In this document: positions 32,952-44,263 of the stretch, one piece after another
Numbering within the stretch: the stretch's first letter is position 1
Layout of the letters: each line of letters opens with the position of its first letter
NCBI GenBank assembly: GCA_024345305.1
Contig: BRON01000009.1
Location: 1,054,001 to 1,118,000, forward strand
Reading direction: 5' to 3'
DNA from: Mrakia gelida
Lineage: Eukaryota > Basidiomycota > Tremellomycetes > Cystofilobasidiales > Mrakiaceae
DNA length: 64,000 bases
Program-made: the position numbers and the translations under genes
Notes under the pieces: generated by a model
Seen by the model: the letters and a program-made list of their open reading frames with translations, nothing else
Database searches by the model: none
Told to the model about the DNA's origin: nothing

Positions 32952-34888
32952 ATGCCTCCCTCCGCTCTTGATACTCTCGCCCGTGCTCAGAAGAAGGCGT
33001 CCTCCTCTTCCGGTTGGTTCTCGTCCAACACGTCCAAGTTCGAGGAAGCAGCCGATCTGGTACGTCATCCTCTCCTGCCTCTCTACAGCTTCCCTCGACG
33101 ATCTATAGATATCGCAGATGATATAAAGGGGAAGCTGACTTGTCTTGGGATGGGATGGTCACAGTTCCAACAAGCTGGGAATGCTTTCAAGCTCGAGAAG
33201 AGCTGGGATTCGAGTGGAAGGGCTTTTGATCAGTCAGTTCACCTTCCTGGCTATCCTTCTCGTCGTTTGTGGTTCTGCGAGCTCGTACGAGGTCGGCGAA
33301 GTCCTATCGGAGCCTCAGGTAATCGATTTGGAGGTGATGACGCTGCTGGAGGTGGACGGAGAGGGTCTGAAGGAGAAGGAAGGCAACCGACCTCGCACCT
33401 CCTCCCTCCTCCTTCCTCCGCGACCTCGGGCGGTGTCTTCCTTCGCTTCCCTCAGAGCTCTCGATCCTCGAGCAGATTCGTTCTTGCTCGAGGAAGATCA
33501 GCACTTCATACTCATCTCATCCGCTTCAAATCGCTCTCTTCCGAGCTCTCTCTATCGAGCTAAGCTCAACACGTTGCTGGCTCAACTCACCACCTTCGCT
33601 CGTCACCTTCCCTCTCCTTCCCTCGCTTGTCCTGACCTCCTTCTCTTCTTTCTTCTTCTTCCGCACCTCCAGGGAAGCCGACTGTCGTCTCCAAGCCAAC
33701 GAGAAGGACGACGCTATCAACGCTTACTGGAACGCTTCGAAATCGTTCGTCCACCTCCTCTCCTCCCTCAGCTCACACACCTCCTCCTTCCTTCCCTCCC
33801 CCCCCCCCAACCTTCCCTAAAGCCCTTGCCCTTTCACTCGCCTCGGCGCAATCTCGCCACCAATCTACATCTCCCGAATGCTGACTTCTTGTTTCTTTTC
33901 CTTCGCTTTTGCTCTTCACAGGTACAAGAAATCCTCCTCCCTCACCTCCCTCCCCGACGCCGTCAACTCCCTCACCCACGCCATCACCCTCCTCACCCAA
34001 CTCGGTCGGTTCCGTCAAGCCGCTGACCGTCAGAAGGAGGTCGGAATGATCCTCAAGGAGACGGATCTGCCAGCTGCCAGGGACGCGATGGAGAAGGCTG
34101 GAGAGTGGTACAGCATGGAGGATGCGAACGCGTGAGTCGAACCGTCTCCTCTCCCTCGACTTGAGCTCGTTGCTCGAGCTGCGGTTACGTTCAGCTGAAG
34201 ATGAGGGTCGTAAGGAAGTCTCAAGACTACGGGCTGACGGTGGTTTCGCTTGCCCTCGTTCGTTCTCGTCAGCACCGCCAACGCGATCCTGAAAGAAGCA
34301 GCCGACCTCTCTGGATCGCTAGGAGACTACAAGCGAGCCATCGACACCTACAACTCGGTCGCCGATTGGAGTCTGACGAGCGCGCTGACAAAGTACAGTG
34401 TGAAGGAGATTTGGTTGAAGGCTGGACTTTGGTGAGTCGTCTGATCTCTCGGAAGTCGAACCGAGACAAGGAGGGCGGTTGAGCTCGGACTCGAACGTTT
34501 CGCTGACCTTTCGATTCGGTTCGTGTTCGCAGTGCTTTGGCGAAGGAGGATGTCGTTCTGGCGAAGAACCTTTTGGAGAAGTGGGGACAGCAGGGTGAGT
34601 CGCGTCCTACTTTGCTCTTTTTCCTCGCGTCTTCCCTCCTCGCTCCTCTCGAATCAACACTGACCTCCCTCGTCCACTCGCTATCGCTCGGACGCAGACG
34701 TCACCTTCCCCTCCACCCGAGAAGCTCGGTTCCTCACCTCCATCACCAACGCCGTCAACGACGGAGACGTCGAGGCCTTCACCGCTCACGTCGTCGAGTA
34801 CGACCAGGTCACCAAACTCGATAACTGGAAGACGGACATCTTGCTTAGGATCAAGAAGTTCATCGGGGAGTCGGATAGCTTGGCTTAG
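32952..34888 (+). CDS. SEC17: Alpha-SNAP (Sec17), SNARE disassembly adaptor
   Basis: TPR-like helical protein of about 290 residues. Exon order: KKASSSSGWFSSNTSKFEEA, FQQAGNAFKLEKSWDSSGRA, EADCRLQANEKDDAINAYWN, YKKSSSLTSLPDAVNSLTHA, LGRFRQAADRQKEVGMILKE, ANAILKEAADLSGSLGDYKR, YSVKEIWLKAGLCALAKEDV and finally FTAHVVEYDQVTKLDNWKTD with a terminal DILLRIKKFIGE. These match Sec17 along its length, including the conserved C-terminal D-W-K-T-I-L-like region that stimulates Sec18/NSF. It links NSF to cis-SNARE complexes on all secretory membranes. The N-terminus is shifted toward Ser/Lys relative to yeast. One intron (about 33234-33671) is near 440 bases, unusually long here; another contains an 11-C run. 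Confidence 0.92.
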
Positions 34889-35099
34889 TCGAATCCGAAC
34901 GTGCGTTTCGATACAGTAGATCTTCGGTTCATCTCTCTTTCGTTCTTGCCTTGCTTTGCGTTCCTTCGACCTCTCCGCCGCTTTGGTGGAGAGACTTCTG
35001 CTTTCTTCTTTCTTTTGCTATATTACGATGAACGAACTACATTCCACACCACCTCGTGCTTTCGTGTCTGGGAGTGAGTGTCGCAAAGAAAGCCGAGTC
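34889..35099. other. 3' region of Sec17
   Basis: T-rich 3' region after the stop; no gene seen. Confidence 0.4.
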
Positions 35100-35975
35100 G
35101 ATCGAATCGAGGAGGCTTGACGCGTGTTTTGGCCTCCTTCCCGTGGTGTCATCTTGCAGTTCGTTCTGGGACGCTCTCACGTCGCTTTGACGGACCATCT
35201 GATAGCTTTCCTGACTGGGAAAGGGAGCGAGCGATGCAGAGTCATGTCCATCGAAACGTTCGAACCGACTTGACGAGACGAGCGTCGACGGCCTCCAAAG
35301 AGCCGCGACCCAGGCAGACGCGATTCGCGAGGATGCGGGCAGACGAGTCTCGATCTGATGGCGTGCTGGAGAGGAAAGAGAGGCGGAGTTGAGAGGTCAG
35401 CGACGAGACGAGAGAGCGAAAAGAAGGGAGAGACGCGCGAGGAGGGAACGAACCTTCGTGCTTGCCTGCTCGATTTCGACGTTGAGCACGGTTTTGACCG
35501 CGATGGCGACCAACGTGACAGCTGCCGAAGGAAGAGACGGGCGATAAAGTCAGCTCTGGGCGAGTGAAGGCGAGGCGAGTGAAGGCGAGAGCAAAGATCA
35601 GGGTGAGGACTGAACTGCGAAGACGAGCGAAGCGACGAGGCGAGGTCGAGATCGAAGGACGAGGCTTTTGAGCGCGAGTTCACGGGGCTGAGAGAAGCGA
35701 AGGAACGAGTGTCAGTTAGGAGTCGAGCGTCGTGAGCTCGTTCCAAGGGAGAAAAAGAGAACGAAAGAAGAAGCGAGAGCTCACCTTCTCGACAACAACG
35801 AAGCTCGCTTGTCCCTCCCTCGTCGCTGTCCCTCTTTGAAACGTTCCTCTTTCCCCGACCACGTTGGAGCCTCTAGAACTCATTCCTAAACGATGGGCGA
35901 AAATAGGAAAGCATGATCAGCTCCTCTCTCTACCGCAAGCACGAACAAAGGAAGGAAGCAGGAAAACGCGAGCTC
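35100..35975 (-). other. Unresolved multi-intron transcript (possible small gene)
   Basis: Minus-strand splice signals are dense. ATGAG|GTGAGC sits at about 35975. Then come an acceptor at TTCTAG and an open exon RGSNVVGERGTFQRGTATRE ending FVVVEK before GTGAGC at about 35784. Branch sites follow (AACTGACACT, GCTGACTTT, GCTGACCTC). One exon in a good frame reads VTLVAIAVKTVLNVEIEQAS, apparently helical and hydrophobic. Joining that frame to the previous exon needs a one-base phase change, which only a 4-base exon (CCCC before GTGAAC) would supply; I could not settle the model. Exon limits and end coordinates are approximate. It could be a real small protein with a micro-exon or a spliced non-coding RNA. 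Confidence 0.35.
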
Positions 35976-36041
35976 ACCTCATTTCCCTTCTCCTTCCCTT
36001 CTCCTTCCCAATCCCTCCCTTCCTTCCCTCCCCTCCTCTCC

Positions 36042-36765
36042 CTACACCTCTTCCAAATACCCCTGCACAATCAACCTCTCCACATCACTCCTCCTAACCA
36101 AGAACCTCTGCCCCTTCTGGAAATCAATCGCCCCCCTCTCTGTATAAACCATCCCACAATCCCTCACCACCTTGACGCTAACATACAACTCCTTCGGCGG
36201 TCTCTCCACCCCGCCACTCAAATCCAACACCTCGATGAACTCCTGCTTGTAGTCGAGCACCAAGTCGTTGTACGACCGAAGGAAGTCTACCTCGTGAGGG
36301 GAGAGTTTGGCTCGAGTTTCTGGATCGTTGAGGACGTGGGCGAGAGCTCCTCCTGAAGACCAGAAGGCTGCGTTGAGGCGGTCGATTCTGTGGGCGTGGT
36401 AGGCGAGGAGGCAGCGTTTGTTTCGACGGGTGGAGAGGTGTTGGACGGTTAGGTTGCAGAGGAGGGAGCGGTTTTGGGTGAGTTGGGAACCGTTGAGAGG
36501 GGAGGAGAGACGGAGGATCTCGTCGTGGAGGAGTCGGGTTTCGAGGCAGACTGTTCGGACGAGTTCGGAGTTGTACTTTTGGAGGGTGTCGGTGGCTGAG
36601 GAGGGGATGGGTGGGGGGAGAGAAGAGGGAGGGGGGTGGGGGAGGGGAGGTCAGCAAGGGAGGAAGAGGAGGAGGGAGGAAGGGAAGGAAGCTCCTTTGG
36701 TCTTTGAGCTCACCTGTCGATCTTCGCGCATCTACAATCAACTTGAGAGCATCATCACCAAACAT
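36042..36765 (-). CDS. PSF1: GINS complex subunit PSF1
   Basis: Exon 1 (from 36765) encodes MFGDDALKLIVDARRST, the typical Psf1 start. After a phase-1 intron the single second exon runs LQKYNSELVRTVCLETRLLH, NLTVQHLSTRRNKRCLLAYH, then LSPHEVDFLRSYNDLVLDYK and ELYVSVKVVRDCGMVYTERG. It ends RSDVERLIVQGYLEEV. About 200 residues, the normal length. Both the helical A domain and the C-terminal beta-rich B domain are present. GINS with Cdc45 and Mcm2-7 forms the replicative helicase, and the Dpb11-like protein at 5756 acts in the same origin-firing step. Confidence 0.93.
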
Positions 36766-37106
36766 CCTAGCGAGGTATAGACGAGGAGGAGGAGGAGGAT
36801 TCGGGAGAAGTGGGAGAGGGAGGGAGGAGGGGCAAGATGAAGTTGGCGGACGCGAGCTTTGTTCTCCTCCCTCCAAGCTCCCTCCCTTGTTCGTCGCGTC
36901 CTTCTCGTCTCCTTGCCAACGACGAGTCGAGAAAATTATCGTCAAAGTCGTGTTGGAATATAAGCGATGAAAAATGGAAAGCAAGCAAAAACTGAACACC
37001 TGTGAAACCTGAGTCTTCTTCTCCTTCTTTTGTAGTATCTCCTTTCGCGACTCCGTCCTCCCACGCTCCCTTCCCTCGCCCTCCTTCGAAGCATCTCCCT
37101 CCCTCC
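36766..37106. promoter_or_regulatory. Upstream region of PSF1
   Basis: 341 bases between the PSF1 start and the acyltransferase stop, both on minus. No gene seen. Confidence 0.45.
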
Positions 37107-40100
37107 TCAATCGCTCTTGTGAGCCTCGTTGACCTCCTCGGTCAGATCTCGGAACGCAAGTTTGGGGCTCTCTCCGACGTAGTTTCCGATCTGCGACGAG
37201 AAAGGACGAACGAGATACACGAACGATGAAGGTCAGCGACGCGTTCGAGCTCAAGATAGACTCGATGAGGGCTGCGACGGCGCACGAGAAACGAGACTCA
37301 CCTCCCCAACAGGAATCGCACACTCCATGCTCTGCTTCCTCACTCGTCGATGATGAAGTCCAGCGTCCGCAACGTCGTCCTTCGACTCCTCGTCCTTCAA
37401 CGCCGACTCCGACTCCCTGAGTGTCTGCAGATCAGCGTACGATCTCGATCGACCAGTTGGGCTGACTGGTCGAGCGTTGGAAGAACCGTTCTGGGTGTGA
37501 AGGATGCCGAGAACCTGAGCGAGGACGAGGCGCGAGGGAAGAGGTCAGAACGGAAGACTCGAGGAGAGGAGAGGAGAGAAAGAGAGACGCGACGGTGGTC
37601 TACTCACTTGATCGTAGTCCGACTCGCCGTCCTCAGAGCCTGCATCCCCAAGCTCGGTGCTTCCCGATCCAGTCTTGGACCATCCGAAGATCTTGTCGTC
37701 GATCCAGTTCATGGGCTGCTCGAAACGAGGACGCCGAGAGAAGGACATCAGCGCGGGTCTTCGAAAGGAATGGATAAGAGGTGAAGGGAGATCGACTGAC
37801 GTGTGAGAGGATGTTGTTTCCGTCGGATCCAAGAACGTTGCTGCTAGCGACGGAGTGGGAAGAAGGAGGGACGTTGGCGGACGGCTGAAGACGCGACTCG
37901 TTGAAGTTCTCGAAGACCTCGGGTCCGAAGGTGTCTGTTGGATCGAGGTAGAAGACAGGTCAGCTAGGGCTCGAGACAAGACGGAAGAGAAAAGGAGAGA
38001 GGAAGACAAACTGATGACTCCTGCAAGCTCCTCCTCGAGACGCGCTCGTCGCTTTCGAAGGTTCTCGAGCTGCTTCTCGTTCCCGGGGATCAAACTGACG
38101 ACGAGAGGTGGGAGAGACCTGCAAGGAGAGAGAGAGAGAGAGGGTCAGAGTCGTGTAAGCCGGGAGACAACGCGTCGAACAGACTCACTTGATGATATCC
38201 ATCGCAGCCTCGCCGAACTTGAGAGCACTGAGGGCCGTGAACGGAAGACCGACGAAGACGTAGATGGGCATCCAACAGGTGACGGCCAGAGAGGCTCCCC
38301 ATCGAATGGAGAGAACGGTAGCGAGAACGGCGTAGATGATGTAGAGGAGGGGAGTGAGACCGGCGGCGTAGCTGAACGAAGGTGAAAGGAAAACGAGGAG
38401 GTTTTGTCGGCGAAGCTCGAGGAAGGACGAGAGCACCGAAAGAAGAGAAACGTACGTGATCTTCCATGTAGCAAGAACATCCCGACCAGCGATCTTGACG
38501 GTAGATGCAGCGAGAGCCTCTGCAAAACGCGAAGGAAAAAGGAAGTGGTCAGCTTGCTCGACGCGTCGAAGTAAGTTTCCGAGGACTCACCCTTGGCCTT
38601 TCGGTGAGACCAGATCTTGGCGGGGATGAAGATGGGAGCGTCTGAAAAGAGAAATCGAGAGAAGCGGTCAGTTCCTCCGTCGCGTCGAGAGCCGAAGAGA
38701 TGGAGAGGAGCTCACGAGAGACAACACCCGGCAAAGCGAGAATGCTCCAAGCCAGCAGCAGCCCAAGTCGGTAGAAAAGCAGTCCGAGCGACCTCCAACC
38801 AGCTCGCGTGGCTCTCTCGACCTGATGATCTCGGAGTCCAAGGTTTCGAAGCTTTCTGTTGTAGGTGATGATGTGCTCGCGAAGCTTGACGACTCGAGGC
38901 TCGTGTTGGTAGTGGAGGTATCCTTCGATGAATCTTCGGTTGAGTTCGACGGTCTGTCCAAGAGTGGGATGTTGACCAGGGGATCGGTAGAGACGTCGTC
39001 CAGCTTGAATGACCTGAGGGAAGGAGGAGGGCGAGGAGAAGGTGAGCTCGAGCTCAACCGAGTGGAATCAAAACCGACGCGACTTACCACCAGAGTATCG
39101 TAATCAGGGGTCCTGACCGTCACCGTCTTGAGTCCTTCGTAGATGACCTCGAGAAGTTGACCACAAGCAGCTCGCTTCTCCTTTCCTCCCTTTCCAAACT
39201 CAGCGACGAGCTCCAGAGGGACGTCGATGGGTGCTCCGAATTCGACGACGGCTCTGCTCCTGAACTTGTGAGCTGAGAAGTACGAGAGTCCGACCTGTAG
39301 GATGTGAGGAAGACTTCGAGTCAGTACTAGATCTTGAGAGCCGCGCGAGAGTGGGAGAGACGAAGGACGATGGACGAACGGGAACGATCTTGACGCGAAG
39401 CTTGGGATCCGCCTGCATCGCTCCGAGAGCCATGATCGTCACTCCAGCCTTGAGAGGAAGCAGGTCGGTTCGGTCGTGGGATCCTCCTGTTATCGTCGAA
39501 GAAATCACCGAGCTCTGTCAGTAAGAATCGAGCAGAATCACAACATCGGGCAAAATCGCGTCTCGAGAACAAGGAGACCGAGCACGAACCTTCTGGGAAC
39601 AATCCAATGCAGCCTCCTTCAGTCAAGCGAGCGTAGACGGATCCATACATTGCAGTCTGATCGATTCGAGGAAGGATCTTGTACGTAAGACCAGCCTCGC
39701 CTCCGAGCGATGCGAGATGCTCCCTGATCTGAGCAGTTCCGTTCGCTGAAGTGTCGCTGCCGTCGTTCTTCTCGATGGCGAACTCTCGCTTGAGCCTGTA
39801 GAAACGAACACGGGCAAGATGAGTAGATGAGTCACATGTCAGTGTCTTGGCGAGAGCTCGAAAGCTGAAACAAGAAGGAAGGAAGAGGGCAGCTCACATG
39901 ATCTCCGTGTCGCTCACGACCTCCTCGATCTCAGCGCTAGCGAATCCGAGAGGTTTGCCGAACATGATGGTAGATTTTGGCTTGACCTGAGTGAGGAACT
40001 TGGTCCCAGTTCCGAGCAAGATGAGATGATCTGTGGGGTGAAGACGAGCTTTCCCAGAACCGTTGACTGTTTCAAGGGGAAGGGAAGGAAATGTCAACTC

Positions 40101-41120
40101 GACGTCGCGCGCGAAGGCCATGCCATCAATGGCACGAATCAAAACGCAAAAAGGGATGTACTGACCAGCTGCATCGGCCGCTCTGAAGACTGGGATACTC
40201 TCCATCCAGAGAGCTGCCCATCGAATCCATCCGATCTTGAGACTCTGAGCAGATGAGAAAGGAAGGGAGAGGGAGGGAACGAGTTCAGCTTCGCCTTCGC
40301 CTCGGCTCTCGAGAACCGTCTGTTGATTGCCTTTTAACCGTTGCCGAGGAAAACCGACTCACTTTTGAGGCAATGAGGAAGGCGACCCTCCTCCCTGTCT
40401 CCTTCTTAATCTCTGAGAAGATGAGCAGCGGGTCGAGCAGTTGGTTGTGCTGAGAGAGAAGAAGGAAGGGAGGGAGGGAACGAGGAGATGGTCAGCTCGA
40501 AGCTTGACCTCGTTTGACTTCCTAATTCTTCTTTGATTCGGAATTGCAAGCACGACAAGGGAGAAAGGCTTCCAAGGGACGCGTTTGAGGTGTAAAAAGT
40601 TGACTGACATGAGGAGCGACCGCGAAGAGAACAGGACCTTCACGTGGGATGTTGAAAGCACCTCGGGGTCGAATCTCTCGAAGGAAGATGTTGGCGATGA
40701 TCCTCACTGCAAAAACGAAGAGAAGAGGAAGAAGAGATGAGTACGAGGTCTTCCGAGTGACATGCTCGAGCTCACGAGAAGTTTTGGGGAAGAGTAGGGG
40801 CAGAAGAGAGAGCGCTCCATCCCCAAGAGAAACGACGTCGACCCTCCCACCATCTCGGTCCCCCTCCCAGCCGTTCGATAGGCCTGAGAGACCGAGCGTG
40901 ATGCGAGCTCTTCTATGTTCGCATCTCTGTGCTGATGGAAGAGCGTCTCGCGCACTCTGGTAGAGGTGTGTCGAGGTGGGGAGGGGAAGAGAAGGTCACG
41001 GTCGCGAGCTCGACATCCTCCCTTCCTCTTCTTCTCCCTGGTTCTGACGAGCGATGGATGAAGGACAGGAGACTCACGGAAGAAGAGGACGATGTCATAT
41101 GGACGAATATCGAAGGCCAT
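37107..41120 (-). CDS. Glycerol-3-phosphate / dihydroxyacetone-phosphate acyltransferase (Gat1/Gat2-like)
   Basis: Start at 41120: MAFDIRPYDIVLFFR. Exon 2 has FLREIRPRGAFNIPREGPVL and FAVAPH; the splice joins it to HNQLLDPLL, restoring the catalytic HX4D block. Then come ESIPVFRAADAAG, DHLILLGTGTKFL and MYGSVYARLTEGGCIGLFPE, followed by GGSHDRTDLLPLKAGVTIMA, the FPEGGSHDR acceptor-binding block. KIVPVGLSYFSAHKFRSRAV follows. Two or three hydrophobic segments (LLFYRLGLLLAWSILALPGV, SYAAGLTPLLYIIYAVLATV, WMPIYVFVGLPFTALSALKF) indicate an ER membrane protein. The C-terminal tail is long and Ser-rich, ending EEVNEAHKSD. The enzyme starts phospholipid and triacylglycerol synthesis by making lysophosphatidate. 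Yeast has two paralogues; which one this equals is not clear. More than ten introns, all phase-consistent. Confidence 0.9.
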
Positions 41121-41531
41121 CGTTCGTTGGTGAGCTTTGCAGCGAGGACTGGGTCTGAAGGGGGGTTCGAAGAAGATGAACGTTTGGATCGAACAAACGA
41201 AGGGTGAGCTCGACCCCGTTCCTTTCCGACGGAAGCAGTTCCCACCGTTTCATAGACAAAAATTGATTTTTGAGTGAGCTGGATCGAAGGCAATGACTGC
41301 TGAGATGTCTTCTGGCAGATCTTGACGTTGAAAAAAATAAAGGTTTTTACCTTGACGACTGCCGAAAAGAAGAGCACCTTCGAAGCGTGCTCCGTCGCTT
41401 TGATCTCAACCCACCACCTCCTCTCCTCCTCCCCTTCGTGAGCTTCGTCTTCCTCCTCTGTCGCTCGTACAACTCTCGCTGACTTGCTCTCTTTCTCTTG
41501 TCCAGACCCCTCACCCTCCTACTACTCTACT
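41121..41531. promoter_or_regulatory. Shared divergent promoter, acyltransferase / VDAC, with a 5'-UTR intron
   Basis: 411 bases. A leader intron for VDAC is visible at 41438-41505: GTGAGC donor, CGCTGACTT branch site, TTGTCCAG acceptor, 26 bases before the VDAC ATG. Confidence 0.6.
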
Positions 41532-43777
41532 ATGTCTCAAGCTGTTCCCCCTGCGTGGCGAGTGAGTTCGATTCCCTTTCGCGCTCCTTCCTCGTTCCAT
41601 CTCTCCTTCCCTCCCTCGTCCCTCCCCTCCTTCCCCTTCTTTCGCCTATACCATCCTTGCTGTCGCGTCCGACGACATGCCCGCCTCCTGCGATAATACA
41701 CCGGTTCCGCGGCCTGAATCGACCCAGAGCTGACCCGTTCGCGTTCCTTCTTTCCTCCTCTCCCTCTCTTCCCCTCTACAGGATGTCGGAAAGAGCTCGA
41801 ACGATTTGCTCAACCGAGACTACCCTCTCGCTGGAACCGCTCTCGAGATCAAGACCAAGACCGCTTCCGGGTAAGTCACCTTCTCACCTTTTCAAGTGCT
41901 CCTCAAGCAGCTCTGACTGATCTTCTCTCGTGCTCTCTTCGAATCCCAGTGTTACCTTCAAGGTCGCTGGAGTCAAGACCGGAGAGAACGTGATCACCGC
42001 CGACCTCGAGGGAAAGTTCTCCGACGCCAAGAAGGGGCTTACCTTGACCCAGGTCAGTTTTCCTCAACAAAATCGACCGGAGGGGAGAGGAGGGAGGACG
42101 AAGAGATGGCAGGGCTGGAAAACGATGGCGTGTCCGCTCGAGAAGGAAGAGAGGCGATATCGCTCGAACCTGCTGCTAGAGCTTCACTAGAACGTGCGGT
42201 TCCTCTCGAGGAGACTCTTTCCGAGTCTCTCGATGGGTCCACCAGCTGAGACTTGAGCTTCAGAGCTCTCGTCGACAATGGATTCGCCGTCCTTCCCTTC
42301 TCGTCCTACTTTTCCCTCTTCCGGCCCTTCCCTCCGAGCTTTCTGTTCCATCGCTGTTTTGCTGACCTGCGTCCTTGTTTTTGCACTCTCTCTCAGGTCT
42401 GGACCACCGCCAACGTTCTCCGAACTCAGGTTGAGCTCGAGAACCACCTCGCTAAGGGCCTCAAGCTCGACCTCGCTACCACCCTTAACCCTGAGAAGAA
42501 CGCTAAGGGAGCCGTCGTTTCCGCCCTCTTCAAGGCCCCTGGAGTCAACGCTAAGGCTACTGTCGATCTCTTCAAGGTTCGTGCATGTCTCGTATCATCT
42601 ACAGCTCCCTTCTCCGAGCGACGAGACTGACTTTCGATGTTTACTCGGGCCTTCTCGGCTTTCCTTCCTGCTCCTTCCTCCCCATTCCATTACCACCATC
42701 TCCTCGTCTCATCTACACCTCCTCAACCATCCAAACCACCTCCCACCCCATCCATCTAACCTACACCACCAACTCCGCATCGAAAAACGCGTCAAATAGG
42801 GACCTACCTTCACCGCCGACGCCGTCGCTTCCCGAGACGGTTTCCTCGTTGGAGGAGAGGCTTCTTACGATCAGCTCACTGGAGCTATCACCCGATACTC
42901 TGCCGCCGTCGGATACACCGCCCCCGAGTACGCTGCCACCATCCACGCCCTCGGAAACCTCTCCTTGTTCTCTGCCTCGTACTACCACCGTCAGTCCTCG
43001 CCTTCCCTTCTTTTCGCCCCAGCTCAACCCTCTTTGAGCACACGTGCTCAGAAACGCATACTGACTTATGTACATTTCGGCTCATTGGGTTTGTTAGGAG
43101 TCAACCCCGAGACTGAGGCTGGAGCCAAGGTGAGCTTTCGTTCTTCGCCTCGACTGAAGAGCGATCAGCCGGCTGACTCTCCCTCTCCTCCCTTCTTTTC
43201 TCTTAGGCCGTCTACAACACCAAGGCCTCCGGTGTCAACCTTGAGGTTGGAGTCAAGACGTGAGTTCTGTCGTGTCCTACACTGGTTTCGAGTGCATTGA
43301 GTTGACCTTTTCCCGTTTCACTTCGATCCAAACCAGCTACCTCGACCCTTCGTCTTTCGTGCGTTCCCCGACCTTCTTCCTCTTCACGGACCGAGCGAAT
43401 ACTGACTTCTCCCTTCTCGCTCGCTTCCTGCTACTACAGGTCAAGGCCAAGATCAACAACTTCGGTCTCCTCGCTCTTGGTTACACTCAGGCCCTCAGGT
43501 GCGTCGCCTCGCCCTTCTTTCCCCCCTTCCTCTCCTTCCCTCCCTCGCCCCTCTAACCGTTCTTCTCCCCTGTTTCTTAAATTTACCAGGCCCGGAGTCA
43601 AGGCTTCCTTCGGTGTTGCCCTCGATACCCAGTGAGTTTCTCGCCCCGTTTTCCCTCCCTCGCGCTCGAAACTCCCGTCCTGACTCCCAGCGCTTCCCTC
43701 CCTTCAGGCGACTCTCCGCCCCTCTTGCCGGATCCCCTGGACACAAGGTAGGAGCTTCGTTCACCTTCGAATCCTGA
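41532..43777 (+). CDS. POR1: Mitochondrial outer-membrane porin (VDAC)
   Basis: Starts MSQAVPPAWR, then DVGKSSNDLLNRDYPLAGTA, the conserved N-terminal helix of fungal porin. Beta strands follow across small exons: VTFKVAGVKTGENVITADLE, LTLTQVWTTANVLRTQVELE, LATTLNPEKNAKGAVVSALF, GFLVGGEASYDQLTGAITRY, NLSLFSASYYH, SGVNLEVGVKT, KINNFGLLALGYTQALRPGV and LAGSPGHKVGASFTFES at the C-terminus. The ending GHKVGxSFxFE is the eukaryotic porin signature. About 285 residues, the usual size for the 19-strand barrel that passes ATP, ADP and small metabolites. At least nine coding exons; the intron at about 42053-42397 is long (roughly 345 bases). A leader intron precedes the start. Confidence 0.93.
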
Positions 43778-44263
43778 AGAATTAACGGGTCCGGGAAGGT
43801 TTTCTGCTACTCTGGGTGTTTATATTTGATGGGAGGATGATCTGAACGCGTTTGGAGGGTCGGAAAGGTCGAAACGAGAACGAGACCTTCTCGCGAAGGC
43901 TGTTGGCTTCGAAGAGCACTCTCACTCGCCCTGAGGCTTAGGCGTGCTCCTGTAGACTCATATGAGGTTGCTCGACTTGGGATCTAGCAGTAGACGTGTG
44001 TGAGGGGAGACGGGAGACGCGAACGCGACGTCGCTCGAACCGGCCCCTCAACGGCCCAGAGAACTGCAATCTTGCCCAGTCTCACGACCGAAGACGTCGT
44101 CGAGGTATATATTTACTGCAGACTGAAAGGAATGTATATTCTCGGACTCAAAGACGAAGGCCGACGTCTCCCGCCCCGAGCAGTCGCGCCAGCGAGCGAA
44201 AGCTCAACCTCACCTCTCCTTCCCTCCGAACCGTCTCTTCCCCCTCCTCGCATCCGTCTAGCG
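43778..44263. promoter_or_regulatory. Upstream region of ALG6
   Basis: About 490 bases between the VDAC stop and the ALG6 start. No gene is supported. Confidence 0.45.

Noticed and set aside
33798..33808. Run of 11 C
   Set aside because: Lies inside a Sec17 intron; a simple repeat without evident function.
36178..37323. 381-codon minus-strand open frame
   Set aside because: It overlaps PSF1 in a different frame, crosses its intron and the last acyltransferase exon, and reads as Pro/Arg/Ser low complexity; the PSF1 model explains the region.
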